In this document: one piece after another, positions 5,085 through 5,204 of the stretch
Numbering within the stretch: the stretch's first letter is position 1
Layout of the letters: every line of letters starts with the position of its first letter
Source of the DNA: Bacteriovoracaceae bacterium
GTDB lineage: Bacteria > Bdellovibrionota > Bacteriovoracia > Bacteriovoracales > Bacteriovoracaceae
Length of the DNA: 5,204 nucleotides
Reading direction: 5' to 3'
NCBI GenBank assembly: GCA_023151145.1
Contig: JAKLJM010000190.1
Location: 1-5,204 of the forward strand
Notes under the pieces: model-generated
Told to the model about the DNA's origin: nothing
The model's database searches: none
What the model saw: the letters and a program-made list of their open reading frames with translations, nothing else
Position numbers and translations under genes: made by a program

Positions 5085-5204
5085 GAAAGAAAATATGTTT
5101 TAAGAACTTCATCATCGGAACAATTGATCACCAATTTCATTTCATCTACCACTCGATTTAATGGAAAACCCACAACGTTTGAATAAGAACCTTTTAAATC
5201 ACTG
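5081..5204 (-). CDS. maf: Maf-like nucleoside triphosphate pyrophosphatase, C-terminal end only
   Basis: The last 40 residues are visible before a TGA at 5083-5081; the gene begins outside the window. The fragment opens with SDLKGSYSNVVGFPLNRV, matching the Maf C-terminal signature 'I.GsysNVvGLPl', which lies near the active site and dimer region of the family. Maf proteins hydrolyse non-canonical or modified nucleoside triphosphates and are linked to division control in some bacteria. After the signature come about 20 residues of tail (DEMKLVINCSDDEVLKTY) of normal type for the family's closing strand and helix. The stop overlaps the start of the UPF0235 gene by four bases, so the two form an operon. 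Subtype (dTTP/UTP versus m7GTP) cannot be told from this fragment. Confidence 0.88.
   Translation of the reverse strand, partial: SDLKGSYSNVVGFPLNRVVDEMKLVINCSDDEVLKTYFLS

Noticed and set aside
1..5204. CRISPR array, insertion sequence, tRNA or phage gene
   Set aside because: No regularly spaced repeats, transposase frame, terminal repeats with target duplication, or cloverleaf sequence was seen.

Overview
The window is an AT-rich stretch (roughly 35-40% G+C by eye) of a Gram-negative bacterial chromosome. All clear protein genes lie on the minus strand. The content is a TRAP transporter carrying an extra TPR lipoprotein, a Maf/UPF0235 gene pair, and short signal-peptide-bearing products. 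It would suit a low-GC Bdellovibrio/Bacteriovorax-type organism or another former deltaproteobacterium. That placement is an inference; no marker gene in the window settles it.

Layout, in minus-strand transcription order: (1) 5204-5081, the last 40 codons of a Maf nucleotide pyrophosphatase; (2) 5084-4698, a UPF0235/DUF167 (YggU-like) protein joined to maf by an ATGA stop/start overlap; (3) 4697-4207, about 490 bases with no minus-strand gene. This third region holds plus-strand signals: a candidate extended -10 promoter, a hairpin-rich leader or small RNA, and a 56-codon ORF whose Shine-Dalgarno sequence sits inside a stem; (4) 4206-440, a compact four-gene operon of T-component lipoprotein, DctP-type binding protein, DctQ and DctM; (5) 404-1, a signal-peptide-bearing protein of unknown function that runs off the window, only 35 bases after dctM and probably in the same operon.

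The operon has the composition of a TPAT (TPR-protein-associated TRAP transporter), the type first characterised in Treponema pallidum (Tp0956-Tp0958). DctP should capture a ligand in the periplasm and hand it to DctQM, which uses an ion gradient. The T lipoprotein should dock onto the binding protein and may help deliver or store the ligand. The binding protein has a tryptophan where carboxylate-binding TRAP receptors carry their key arginine. The cargo is therefore probably not a simple organic acid; a hydrophobic ligand is the favoured idea for TPATs.

The least explained part is 4300-4790. It contains competing RNA stems, a masked ribosome-binding site, a small ORF I cannot assign, and a strong 13-bp hairpin inside the 3' part of the UPF0235 gene.
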